Source: CAZBXE01 sp964496125 (lineage in GTDB: Bacteria; Chlamydiota; Chlamydiia; Chlamydiales; CAZBXE01). From it: a stretch of DNA of 36,314 bases. Shown here in pieces: positions 1-6,660 of the stretch. The position numbers were made by a program, and so were the translations under genes. Location: the NCBI GenBank assembly GCA_964496125.1, contig CAZBXE010000015.1, positions 1-36,314 of the forward strand, written 5' to 3'. The number at the start of each line of letters is the position of its first letter. The first letter of the stretch is position 1. Below the pieces are notes generated by a model, which worked only from the letters and a program-made list of their open reading frames with translations, was not told where the DNA came from and made no database searches.

Positions 1-191
1 CCAGAATTGCGGTGGCCAGAATTGCCGTGGCCAGAATTGCCGTAGCCAGAATTGCGGTGGCCAGAATTGCAGTCGCCAGAATTGTAGTCGCCAGAATTGC
101 GGTGGCCAGAATTGCCGTGGCCAGAATTGCAGTCGCCAGAATTGCGGTGGCCAGAATTGCCGTAGCCAGAATTGCCGTGGCCAGAATTGCT
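1..191. repeat. 15-bp tandem repeats coding for NSGxx
   Basis: Back-to-back variants of a 15-bp unit, CCAGAATTGCxGTxG on the plus strand, with no unique spacers. They encode the minus-strand NSGxx repeats of the partial gene. The array makes every frame open on both strands. Confidence 0.9.
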
Positions 192-230
192 TGTTTCTGT
201 CACGTTTGTTGTTGTCTTTTTTCTTGTCAT
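1..230 (-). CDS. NSGxx pentapeptide-repeat protein, 3' end outside window
   Basis: The gene starts at ATG 230-228, a few bases after an AGAAGGAGA ribosome site, and runs off the left edge, so only about 76 codons are visible. The product begins MTRKKTTTNVTETS and then passes straight into five-residue repeats of the form N-S-G-x-x, where x-x is HG, YG, HR, DC or DY. This resembles the Pentapeptide_2 type of repeat (compare the NxGxx repeats of mycobacterial PPE proteins) rather than the A(D/N)Lxx type. Repeats of this kind are expected to form an elongated beta solenoid. It lies directly downstream of a second protein with the same repeat, so the two are probably paralogues and this one may end in the same C-terminal domain. 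Function unknown. The reading frame is clear; the product name is descriptive only. Confidence 0.75.
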   Translation of the reverse strand, partial: MTRKKTTTNVTETSNSGHGNSGYGNSGHRNSGDCNSGHGNSGHRNSGDYNSGDCNSGHRNSGYGNSGHGNSGHRNS

Positions 231-276
231 TTTTTGTCTCCTTCTATGATCTTTTGCATATCTAAAAGCCGCCTAG

Positions 277-1035
277 TTAAACGCGAATCCCTGTGATCTC
301 GAAAAAGATGTCCGCGTCGAAGTTCGGGAGGCTGAGGAACCATCTTTTTTGTTTGTCATCTGCATTTTTCCACGCGTTTGACCACGCCTCTTTGTAGGTG
401 AACGTCTTAAGGTAGCCGCCTGTTGTTTCGTGTGACGGGTGAGCCTCTTTTTCCGCGTCGGTCATATCAGTGGATCTTATCCACTCCGTTAGGGTCGGGT
501 TTAACGGGCGGTTCCCGAATTTTGCCAAAAATTCAGAGTAGGTATATTCGCATTCACGATTGAACAAGCGCATCTTCGGTTCATTAGTGTTAAAGAGGCC
601 AGAATTGCGGTGGCCAGAATTGTAGTGGCCCGAATTGCCGTAGCCAGAATTGCGGTGGCCAGAATTGCCGTAGCCAGAATTGCGGTGGCCAGAATTGCCG
701 TAGCCAGAATTGCAGTCGCCAGAATTGTAGTCGCCAGAATTGCAGTCGCCAGAGTTGTAGCGGCCAGAATTGCAGTCGCCAGAGTTGTAGCGGCCGGAGT
801 TGTAGCGGCCGGAGTTGTAGTCGCCAGAATTGCCGTGGCCAGAATTGCCGTGGCCAGAATTGCAGTCGCCAGAGTTGTAGCGGCCGGAGTTGTAGCGGCC
901 GGAGTTGTAGTCGCCAGAATTGCCGTGGCCAGAATTGCGGTGGCCAGAATTGCCGTTGCCGGAGTTGCGGTAGCCGGAGTTTGCAAGGTCTAATACCTCG
1001 TCTGATCGTTCGCTATTGCAATTTGGGCAATACAT
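277..1035 (-). CDS. Phage NSGxx pentapeptide-repeat protein with conserved C-terminal domain
   Basis: 252 residues, started by ATG after an AAAGGAGA site. The N terminus has one CxxC pair (MYCPNC). Residues of about 19-148 are 26 repeats of N-S-G-x-x. The last 100 residues form a non-repeat domain that ends DADIFFEITGIRV and contains TEWIRSTDMTDAEKEAHP. From memory, phage proteins commonly join NSG/NTG pentapeptide arrays to such a domain ending in EITGI(R/K), so this is probably a known phage family of unknown function. The repeat part should form a beta solenoid. It sits near the end of the leftward operon, just upstream of its partial paralogue. Pentapeptide proteins can mimic DNA, but nothing here shows that. 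Some 173 bases upstream (1036-1208) hold no convincing gene. Confidence 0.8.
   Translation of the reverse strand: MYCPNCNSERSDEVLDLANSGYRNSGNGNSGHRNSGHGNSGDYNSGRYNSGRYNSGDCNSGHGNSGHGNSGDYNSGRYNSGRYNSGDCNSGRYNSGDCNSGDYNSGDCNSGYGNSGHRNSGYGNSGHRNSGYGNSGHYNSGHRNSGLFNTNEPKMRLFNRECEYTYSEFLAKFGNRPLNPTLTEWIRSTDMTDAEKEAHPSHETTGGYLKTFTYKEAWSNAWKNADDKQKRWFLSLPNFDADIFFEITGIRV
596..988. repeat. 15-bp tandem repeats coding for NSGxx, second array
   Basis: About 26 copies of the same 15-bp unit inside the 277-1035 gene. The units vary mainly in the last five bases. A higher-order block (DY RY RY DC followed by others) appears twice, which indicates growth by unequal exchange. Confidence 0.9.
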
Positions 1036-1208
1036 TTCTTTCTCCTTTACCCTTTCGCCTTTCTAATTGGCCGCCTTAAGGCATCATCAACCCCGAAGAT
1101 GACCGCTGCCCGACTGGAGGATCGGCACAAGGGAAATTCAGCAAACCTGTGCCGGTTTAACGTCCGTCGTGCGACAGACGAGGGTTTCTATCCTCTCCAT
1201 CTCCCCTC

Positions 1209-2009
1209 TCACCGAAATAACACAGGGGCTTTGCTCTCAAGCAATGTCAACGGTAGCCCGTGGGCGGCAACCTCTTGCCGTGCGAGTCTTTCTTGCTCAA
1301 GCCAATTCGTGGCATCTGTATGAAATGTTTTGTCGATTTCAAACCCATACGCCTTGCGATTGCAGCGGAACGCCGCGATCAGGGTGGCTCCACTTCCCGC
1401 AACCGGGTCGATCACGACATCACCCTCATCGGTAAATATTTCGATCAATTGTTGAAGCAATGCCACAGGCTTTTGCGTGGGGTGTATTTTCTGGGTCTCT
1501 GTCTCTCGCGGCCAATCAAAGCAATTGAAGATCATCTTTCCGTTGTTTCGGAATTTCGGCAATTTGTCACGGAACAAGACCACGGCATATTCACAATTAC
1601 CCACGATCCGCATATTTGCTTTCAGAACCTGAGCGGAAAAGTTCTTGCGGAATACCAGATTGATGAACTTGTTTAGACCGTATTTTTTAGCGAGTTCAAT
1701 GAGTGCAAATTGTTGCTGAAATTCGCAGAACACGATCATCGCCGGAGCCGCATTTCGTTCTTTTGGCTCTTTGCGAAGCATCGTGCTGCAAAAGTGCATA
1801 AATTCCGCAGGCCGGAAATCCTTGTCAGTATTAAAAAAATCCGTTCCGGCCAGCTCACTCTCACCATTGGCGTTATCGCCGTCTTTATACCACGCCGGAT
1901 TTGACGCATACGCATAAGAGCCAAGGTTATAAGGTATATCCGCAATGATCAGTTGAGCCTTCGGTATCTGATATCGTTTATAATTCTGAAAATGATCTCG
2001 AAATAGCAT
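1209..2009 (-). CDS. DNA adenine/N4-cytosine methyltransferase, beta class
   Basis: 266 residues, ATG after AAAGGAGAA. It should transfer a methyl group from S-adenosylmethionine to an exocyclic amino group in DNA. The catalytic motif IV near residue 24 reads ADIPYNLG, a DIPY variant of the usual DPPY. Further on come HPTQKP and then motif I, DPVAGSGATLIAA, which binds the methyl donor. The order motif IV before motif I places it in the N6_N4_Mtase family (PF01555), beta class. No nuclease partner is encoded next to it, so it is an orphan phage methyltransferase that probably protects phage DNA from host restriction. It is 12 bp downstream of the small winged-helix-like gene and in the same operon as the broken C5 methyltransferase. 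Target sequence unknown. Confidence 0.88.
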   Translation of the reverse strand: MLFRDHFQNYKRYQIPKAQLIIADIPYNLGSYAYASNPAWYKDGDNANGESELAGTDFFNTDKDFRPAEFMHFCSTMLRKEPKERNAAPAMIVFCEFQQQFALIELAKKYGLNKFINLVFRKNFSAQVLKANMRIVGNCEYAVVLFRDKLPKFRNNGKMIFNCFDWPRETETQKIHPTQKPVALLQQLIEIFTDEGDVVIDPVAGSGATLIAAFRCNRKAYGFEIDKTFHTDATNWLEQERLARQEVAAHGLPLTLLESKAPVLFR

Positions 2010-2021
2010 TTTTTCTCCTTT

Positions 2022-2447
2022 CTAAACTTCCGCCTCTCTCACCGGAAGCTGCTGACGATTCGGGAACAGGTAGCCGGGCTCGACGCGCTTCGGCTGCTTG
2101 CCTTTCTTCGGCGTGATAAACTTCCGGTTGAACGGCTCGTCCTTGATCTCCCGCCTCTTGACCGCCGAACTGAACCGCCTCATATCGCCGGACTGACGTT
2201 CCTCGGCATCTAACGACCGTAAGGCGTCGAGCGTATCCTTCGGCCTCGCGGCCTTTCCGAGCTTCGTATGGATCTCTCTTACGCACAGTGGTTTCTTCGC
2301 CTTTGCGAGGATCGCCTTGATCCGCTCGATATAGGCGATGCCCTCGTCCGTCTCAAGGAACGGAACGAACTCTATCGAATGCCCTTCGGGTCGGCGAACC
2401 GCGTGTTCGGGTCGAGCGTCCTTAATTGTTTTGCCTTTGTGCGTCAT
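2022..2447 (-). CDS. Hypothetical protein, possible winged helix
   Basis: 141 residues; its ATG overlaps the stop of the methyltransferase gene above it (ATGA), so the two are translationally coupled. The middle part, from about residue 27, contains TDEGIAYIERIKAILAKAKK and then CVREIHTKLGKA. This looks like a helical winged-helix fold often seen in phage and toxin-antitoxin regulators. The rest is rich in Arg and Lys, with an Arg/Lys-rich C-terminal tail that could bind nucleic acid. I do not recognise a family. Its place between two methyltransferase genes suggests an accessory role with them, but that is inference only. Confidence 0.65.
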   Translation of the reverse strand: MTHKGKTIKDARPEHAVRRPEGHSIEFVPFLETDEGIAYIERIKAILAKAKKPLCVREIHTKLGKAARPKDTLDALRSLDAEERQSGDMRRFSSAVKRREIKDEPFNRKFITPKKGKQPKRVEPGYLFPNRQQLPVREAEV

Positions 2448-3239
2448 CTGCCTTCTTTTTCCTCTTGTTCAACCTTTTCAATGGCCGCGAATATCTCGTA
2501 GGCACAGGGCCAATAGATCGCGTTGCCGAGTGCCTTTAGTCGAGCGGCTCGATTGTCTCTTGCTCCAGCGAAGTCCAATTCATCGGAAGTCCCATCATCC
2601 ATTCGACAAAAGCGGGCTGCAGCTTCAGGCCAGTTAGTTGGCCGTCCGGTGTTTTTTCGATGTCGTAGTCGAGGCGATTCCGCACGGTCTCGTTCGTTCC
2701 CGAACCTTTGTGGTCTGACTCGCACAGTGTTGCTAACAATCCTTTCTGTATCGCATTTAACTGATCGTTGAGATTTAGCGGCATTCCGCGTTCCAATCTC
2801 TCCTTCATATTCTGATAGCTTCGGTTTCCGCGATCCATATTCGCGTCCGGCGTTCGGAGCATCGTATCCGCGCTGTCGCCCGACGAACCAGATGCGTTTC
2901 CTTTCGTGGTCTGCTTCGAGAGCAACAGCCGGAATAATAACCGGTTGGACGGCGTAGCCTTCACGTTCGAGATCTTCACAGATACGGTTGAGAAGCATAA
3001 CTTCCTCTCGTGTGTATATCGCCTCGTAATCGTCAAGCGTCTCATCACGGGAATATTTTGTGCGTCCCACTTTAATGTCCCGTGTTTCGAGCGCCATCGT
3101 GGTGAGGCCATTAACGTTCTCAAGAACGAACCAAGTGGGCTGAACTTCTCTGATAATTCGTAGCATTTCGGGGAACAAATGGCGTTCGTCGTGAACTCCG
3201 AGACGCTTTCCTGCTTGGGAAAAGGGTTGACAGGGTTTA

Positions 3240-3716
3240 CTACGGGAAGCCCCCCGTCAATACTTCCACTGAACAAAGACGGTTGACTTCCTCGAATCCC
3301 ACCTCCTGAAACGGAATCGCCTGATTCTCTTGATGCCACTGATGATGACATTTTTGACATAACCACATTACCTCTAAAGGTTTATTGTAATCGCAATGAT
3401 GAGCCTGAATACCTGATCTCCCATTCTTTTGTTGAGACGGTTCTCCACAGGTTTCACACAATGAAGGGCGTATCAAAATACCCTTTTTGATCGCGTTTTC
3501 GCATATATTCTGTGCTCGATCGTTTGCCTGTGTGCCGCGATAAAAATGATTATCTTCGCCGTATCGGAGATGTGAGCGAAACACACACCCTCGGCGTTTC
3601 AAGATCGCCCACATTGCTTGCCGGGATACTTGGTAAAAAGCCGCGACATCACCAATAGACAATCCTTGTTCATACATCTTGACCGCTTGGTCATAATCTT
3701 TACGATTTGCTGCCAT
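3240..3716 (-). CDS. HNH homing-type endonuclease inserted in the methyltransferase gene
   Basis: ATG 3716 follows a CAGGAG site by six bases and its own promoter, so it can be made independently; the frame is also open from the methyltransferase 5' part. Residues of about 18-45 form a helix-turn-helix (LSIGDVAAFYQVSRQAMWAIL). Residues 87-128 are an HNH zinc nuclease core: CETC, then IQAHHCDYNKPLEV, then CQKCHHQWH. Two CxxC pairs hold zinc and the His pair is the catalytic site. The family cuts DNA and spreads by homing. The last 15 or so residues are methyltransferase sequence ending at GGFP. No group I intron core or intein splicing domain fits in the flanks. It belongs with free-standing phage HNH genes; its exact target is unknown, but the methyltransferase gene itself is the natural guess. 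Confidence 0.82.
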   Translation of the reverse strand: MAANRKDYDQAVKMYEQGLSIGDVAAFYQVSRQAMWAILKRRGCVFRSHLRYGEDNHFYRGTQANDRAQNICENAIKKGILIRPSLCETCGEPSQQKNGRSGIQAHHCDYNKPLEVMWLCQKCHHQWHQENQAIPFQEVGFEEVNRLCSVEVLTGGFP

Positions 3717-3749
3717 ATCTATCTCCTGACGTTGGTGAACGTCCAGCAT

Positions 3750-3778
3750 ATCATAGCAAGCGTTGACAACGTTGTCAA
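3750..3778 (-). promoter_or_regulatory. Sigma-70-like promoter with palindromic operator for the HNH gene
   Basis: On the minus strand TTGACA (3778-3773), a 17-bp spacer and TATGAT (3755-3750) give a near-consensus promoter about 34 bp before the HNH start codon. The -35 box is part of the perfect 16-bp palindrome TTGACAACGTTGTCAA (3763-3778), a likely operator. Its half TTGACAA also occurs in the two CTTGWCAAG sites of the divergent control region at 7827 and 7865. Confidence 0.6.
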
Positions 3779-3961
3779 TATTTAATGTATAAACATCATC
3801 ATAGATCGGAATCCCTGGAAAATTCTTTGCCAGCACTTGCTGACAAAACTCGTCTCGTTCACAAAAGGCGACCGTCTGCCAGCCAAGTTTGTGGGCAGCG
3901 TAGCTGAATCCGCCAATGCCGCTGAATAGATCAAGAACGGTCTTTGGCTTTGCCGCGTGTG

Positions 3962-4294
3962 TCATTTGCCTTCGAGCTCCGTCTCCTCGATATGATCCGC
4001 GTCGAGCGGGTCGTCTGTTGTCGCGTCTTTTGTCGGGTCGATGCCTGTGAAAAGATGAACGCTTTGGCGAAGATTCTTTTCGAACTCGGTCGCTAATGCA
4101 GACTTCAAAGAGAACGGCAGCTTGTAATATGCAAGATTCTTCCACGCCAGCGAATGGGCGACAGTGATTAAAATAATGATGGTGTTTAAGAGGTCAGTCT
4201 CTGTCCAATCATGCGGCGTAACGTTTGAGAGCTGGCTCTTCGCCAACACCTTAAGCACTTCCTGCTGTTTGTTTAGTGGTATTTCTGGTGTCAT
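3962..4294 (-). CDS. Hypothetical protein
   Basis: 110 residues, ATG after CAAGGAGAG. It overlaps the end of the hexapeptide-repeat gene by 44 bases and its stop overlaps the methyltransferase start (ATGA), so it is in the middle of a coupled chain. The sequence is predicted mostly helical, with a moderately hydrophobic stretch near residues 35-52 (LLNTIIILITVAHSLAW) and an acidic C terminus (DADHIEETELEGK). I do not recognise the family. The hydrophobic stretch is too short and mixed to call a membrane segment with certainty. Confidence 0.65.
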   Translation of the reverse strand: MTPEIPLNKQQEVLKVLAKSQLSNVTPHDWTETDLLNTIIILITVAHSLAWKNLAYYKLPFSLKSALATEFEKNLRQSVHLFTGIDPTKDATTDDPLDADHIEETELEGK

Positions 4295-4907
4295 ATTTTC
4301 TCTCCTTGAGCATCAAATGCTCGTTCTTTTGGCAGAACTTTGCGAAATTCTTGATGAGTTTTATTTGCTCGTTCGTATAATCGTGTGAACGCCATTCCGC
4401 ATCTGAACGTCCTAGCAATTTCTCATAACTGCCGCTAAAGCATCCGCAATGTATCTGACCGACCGCGTACGGATGCACAACCCATTTATCTGTCAATGAC
4501 AAAGAGGCGAAGCCGGCCAGTATTTCAAGATTGTCGTCGAGCCTAACACAGCTGCTGATCTTCGTCTTGTCACCGATACTCGCGTGGTTGCCGATGCTTA
4601 CGTCATCACCGATACTCGCGTAGCTACTAATCTTCGTGTAGTCACCGATACTCGCGTAGTTGCTGATGCTTACGTTATTGCTGATGCTTACGTTATTGCC
4701 GATACTCGCGTAGTTGCCGATACTCGCGTGGTTGCCGATGCTTACGTCATCACCGATACTCGCGTAGCTACTAATCTTCGTGTAGTCACCGATACTCGCG
4801 TTGTTGCCGATGCTTACGTTGAGGCCAAGTTTTACACGGTTACCGTTTGGTAGTTTACGCCAGCCCAACCTATCCGGTCGTATGTTGTAAAGTTCTTTTA
4901 CTGTCAT
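4251..4907 (-). CDS. Hexapeptide-repeat (left-handed beta-helix) phage protein
   Basis: 218 residues, ATG after GAGGGGG. Residues of about 27-125 are hexapeptide repeats of the form (N/H/Y)-(A/V)-S-I-(G/S)-(N/D), the pattern of left-handed beta-helix proteins such as LpxA-type acyltransferases. No acyltransferase catalytic His context or acyl-CoA site is evident, so an enzyme role is unsupported. The C-terminal part contains VVHPYAVGQIHCGCFSGS, which resembles a short Cys-Gly-Cys-Phe domain that I recall from small phage proteins, and ends with helical sequence around QKNEHLMLKER. An 85-bp DNA block is duplicated inside the repeat. It is one of four solenoid proteins in this operon. Function unknown. 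Confidence 0.75.
   Translation of the reverse strand: MTVKELYNIRPDRLGWRKLPNGNRVKLGLNVSIGNNASIGDYTKISSYASIGDDVSIGNHASIGNYASIGNNVSISNNVSISNYASIGDYTKISSYASIGDDVSIGNHASIGDKTKISSCVRLDDNLEILAGFASLSLTDKWVVHPYAVGQIHCGCFSGSYEKLLGRSDAEWRSHDYTNEQIKLIKNFAKFCQKNEHLMLKERKYDTRNTTKQTAGSA
4300..4326 (-). promoter_or_regulatory. Hairpin plus ribosome site, copy A
   Basis: On the minus strand a perfect hairpin GAGCAT-TTG-ATGCTC (4322-4308) is followed at once by the AAGGAGAG ribosome site of the 3962-4294 gene. The 27-bp segment recurs with one mismatch at 6597-6623 before the RuvC-like gene. Confidence 0.5.
4573..4801. repeat. Duplicated 85-bp block inside the 18-bp repeat array
   Basis: Bases 4573-4657 and 4717-4801 are identical, 144 bp apart, which is eight 18-bp units. 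This shows recent growth of the beta-helix by unequal exchange. Confidence 0.85.
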
Positions 4908-4916
4908 AATTCCCCC

Positions 4917-5165
4917 TCAATTCGTCCAAAGCACTATAAAAATATAGAAAAAGGCGATCAGGACGACGGTCAGGCCGAGACCGATCACTATATCGGTCAG
5001 CTTGTCGAAGTCGTCATTTATCCTTTCTCGTGCAGCGATAAGCCGGACGCACGGCGGACAAAGACCGTCCTTACCCTCAACCCTTACCGCCATACACTGA
5101 CGGCACATAAAGACCTGCGGCTCGGTCGCCGCGTGAGTGAGTTTTAATGCGTTTCGTGGTGTCAT
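4917..5165 (-). CDS. Small membrane protein with zinc ribbon
   Basis: 82 residues. Two CxxC pairs, CRQC near residue 21 and CPPC near 36, form a likely zinc ribbon. Residues of about 58-80 (IVIGLGLTVVLIAFFYIFIVLW) form one clear transmembrane helix, so the zinc part probably faces the cytoplasm with the C terminus in or across the membrane. The ATG overlaps the corrected stop of the upstream solenoid gene (ATGA), which implies coupled translation. No family recognised. Membrane proteins in early phage operons sometimes act in superinfection exclusion or host takeover, but nothing here proves that. Confidence 0.72.
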   Translation of the reverse strand: MTPRNALKLTHAATEPQVFMCRQCMAVRVEGKDGLCPPCVRLIAARERINDDFDKLTDIVIGLGLTVVLIAFFYIFIVLWTN

Positions 5166-6120
5166 TTCCCTACTCCTTTCTCTATAAATTGACCGTCTTT
5201 ATCGAGGATATAAGGTACGTTCGGCAACAAGCCGTTCTCGCCGATATATCCTGTGGTTATGCGATAGCGTTTGCCATCCCACCACTTGATCTGAATGCTT
5301 CCACCCTTACCTGACGTACTTGTACCGCGATAACCTGAAATGCTCGTGTTGTAATTATTTGAAATGCTTGTGCCTTCGTAGCCTGACGTGCTCGTGCCTT
5401 CGTAGCCTGACGTGCTTGTNNNNNNNNNNNNNNNNNNNNNNNNNNNNNNNNNNNNNNNNNNNNNNNNNNNNNNNNNNNNNNNNNNNNNNNNNNNNNNNNN
5501 NNNNNNNNNNNNNNNNNNNTGCTTGTGCCTTCGTAGCCTGACGTGCTCGTGCCTTCGTAGCCTGACGTGCTTGTGCCGAAGTCGCCTGAAATGCTCGTGC
5601 CTCTGTAGCCTGACGTGCTCGTGCCTTCGTGGCCTGAAATGCTCGTGCCTTCGTAGCCTGACGTGCTCGTGCCTTCGTAGCCTGAATGGCTTGTGCCGAA
5701 GTCACCTGAATGACTTGTGCCTTCGTCGCCTAACACAACAGTGCTGTAAACTACTCCTTGCAGTTCCGGTCTAACATCAAACAAAAAAGCCAGAGCAGAA
5801 TCTCTATCTCCACAATGCACAACTCTACATTCCGGAAACTTTATCTTACCGTTAAGATCAACGGTCAGCTGCTTTTTTACTTCAAGAACTAGCCATTTCT
5901 TTGAAGTATTCTTGCCATCAAGCAGTACCCCATGTCCTTGACCCCATAACAAGCCGTGCAGTCCGTTGCCGCACTTTGGATCAGAATCCCAATCTTCTGC
6001 CTTGACGATTCCTTTTTCTTTCCATTTGAAGCCGCCGTATGAGGTCATATCGGCGTTGCAAGTTCGTAGAACGAGTGAGCTATCTTTCGGCAAGCGATAA
6101 CTATTCTTTCGTGGTGTCAT
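5162..6120 (-). CDS. DUF7666-like protein with period-8 GTSxSGYE repeats, broken by assembly gap
   Basis: ATG 6120. The N-terminal domain of about 125 residues contains RTCNADMTSYGGFKW and GNGLHGLLWGQG and matches what I remember of the phage DUF7666 domain. It is followed by eight-residue repeats such as GTSTSGYE, GTSISGHE and GTSHSGDF. The 100-N gap at 5420-5519 lies in the repeats, and its placeholder length shifts the frame. Left of the gap the repeat frame continues as GTSTSGYE and runs into a proper C terminus (IQIKWWDGKRYRITTGY, then IEKGVGK), ending at TGA 5164-5162. That stop overlaps the next start. The true protein is therefore longer than a naive translation suggests. The repeats are probably another beta solenoid. 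Function unknown. Confidence 0.75.
5299..5720. repeat. 24-bp tandem repeats with assembly gap
   Basis: Units of 24 bp (for example GCCTGACGTGCTTGTGCCTTCGTA on the plus strand, shown in parts across the region) encode GTSxSGxx. The run of 100 N at 5420-5519 is a scaffold gap caused by the repeat, so the real copy number is unknown. Confidence 0.85.
5420..5519. other. Assembly gap of 100 N
   Basis: Exactly 100 N in a tandem repeat. The real length is unknown and the frame across it is not meaningful. Confidence 0.97.
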
Positions 6121-6140
6121 TTTTCTCTCCCGTCCTCTTC

Positions 6141-6590
6141 TTAGCGTCCGAATACGAGCATTATCGCGTCTCGAACGTGCTGGTTCGTTTTTTGAGTAAT
6201 CTTCGTGATCCGCGTGAACTCCTTTGCGTCGAGCTTGTGGCGCGTCGGCGTAACTCGCAGAACCGTATAGCCGGATAATTCAAGGCCGTCAGCGAGCAAC
6301 TCCGCCTCGCGAGCATTACCGCCTGCGTTCGCTGCGACCTTTTCACGCTGTCTGTGTCCTTCGAGACCGTCCTGCCGTGCATATAGCCGCGTCTTTTTCG
6401 GCGTTTCGATAACGATCACGGTATTGAACGGATAATGATCTTCGATAAGATCGAACACGCTCCAGAAGTCGGTCGTCTCTATCTTTATGATCTCTTGTAA
6501 ATGTGCATCGTAAACGGCATAGCCTGTATTGACGCCAGGGTCGATGCCGATGAAAAAACGTGTCTTTAGCCCAGGTGCTTTGCGTGTCAT
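6141..6590 (-). CDS. RuvC-like Holliday-junction endonuclease
   Basis: 149 residues from ATG 6590, which follows AAGGAGAGA. An upstream extension of the frame to 6731 is open only by chance and runs through a repeat element. The protein has the RNase H-fold signs of RuvC-like resolvases: FIGIDPGVNTGYAVYD near residues 12-27 (first catalytic Asp), VIVIETPKK near 56-65 (catalytic Glu), and a C-terminal QHVRDAIMLVFG (catalytic His/Asp helix). Such phage enzymes resolve branched DNA before packaging. It is short but complete for the phage type. It is in the leftward operon, with the next gene 20 bp downstream. Confidence in the fold is high; the precise substrate is inferred. Confidence 0.85.
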   Translation of the reverse strand: MTRKAPGLKTRFFIGIDPGVNTGYAVYDAHLQEIIKIETTDFWSVFDLIEDHYPFNTVIVIETPKKTRLYARQDGLEGHRQREKVAANAGGNAREAELLADGLELSGYTVLRVTPTRHKLDAKEFTRITKITQKTNQHVRDAIMLVFGR

Positions 6591-6628
6591 AGTTCTCTCT
6601 CCTTGAGCATCAAGTGCTCGTTCGTCTG
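6587..6628 (-). pseudogene. Remnant of the 3' end of a hexapeptide-protein paralogue
   Basis: The minus-strand frame reads QTNEHLMLKEREL and stops in ATGA overlap with the RuvC-like start. The tail QKNEHLMLKER of the 4251-4907 protein is almost the same, and the DNA matches over 27 bp with one mismatch. It looks like the surviving end of a lost paralogue. The 124-bp hairpin element lies just upstream. Confidence 0.4.
6597..6623 (-). promoter_or_regulatory. Hairpin plus ribosome site, copy B
   Basis: Second copy of the 27-bp segment at 4300-4326, with a slightly weaker hairpin (GAGCA stem) and the ribosome site of the RuvC-like gene. Confidence 0.45.
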
Positions 6629-6660
6629 TCAAAACTGCGGTTTTACGGACAACGCCGATC

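Larger units (their letters stand above)
2444..3965 (-). pseudogene. C5-cytosine DNA methyltransferase gene interrupted by an HNH cassette and a 10-nt frameshift
   Basis: The 5' part starts at ATG 3965 (ATGA overlap with the gene above) and encodes motif I DLFSGIGGF, then ERDEFCQQVL and IPIYDDVYTLN. The 3' part carries CQPFSQAGKRLG, the ENV motif LENVNGL, the RKRIWFVG motif and the C-terminal motif RLKALGNAI. These are the ordered motifs of Dcm-type enzymes (PF00145). Between YTLN and SVEVLTGGFP lies an in-frame HNH gene. In addition, 10 extra bases (GTAGTAAACC or an equivalent shift) sit between the codons of the catalytic Pro and Cys and create a stop. Removing these 10 bases gives one open frame of 504 codons across the methyltransferase, HNH and methyltransferase parts. 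As written the enzyme cannot be made in one piece unless the ribosome bypasses the insert, so it is probably inactive. Confidence 0.8.

Noticed and set aside
12..296. Plus-strand open frame with MARIAVARIAV repeats, and a similar one at 610-993
   Set aside because: The 15-bp repeats contain no stops in any frame. The minus-strand frames have ribosome sites and, for 277-1035, a normal protein domain after the repeats, so these are shadows.
1..988. Possible CRISPR array
   Set aside because: Units of 15 bp are contiguous, with no unique spacers of 25-40 bp, and they encode a regular protein repeat.
1036..1208. Short minus-strand peptide of about 20-24 codons between the methyltransferase and the solenoid gene
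   Set aside because: The ribosome site touches the start codon and there is no recognisable sequence.
2536..3366. 276-residue minus-strand open frame overlapping the methyltransferase 3' part
   Set aside because: It shows no domain, and methyltransferase motifs are read in the other frame.
3240..3965. Group I intron or intein carrying the HNH gene
   Set aside because: Only about 60 bp lie before the HNH start and less than 100 bp after its domain, too little for an intron core. No splicing-domain motifs (start Cys block, TxxH, final HN) fit. The HNH is simply in frame.
4584..4853. Plus-strand frame with VVADAYVITDTRV repeats
   Set aside because: It is the complement of the 18-bp hexapeptide repeat and has no ribosome site or ordinary domain.
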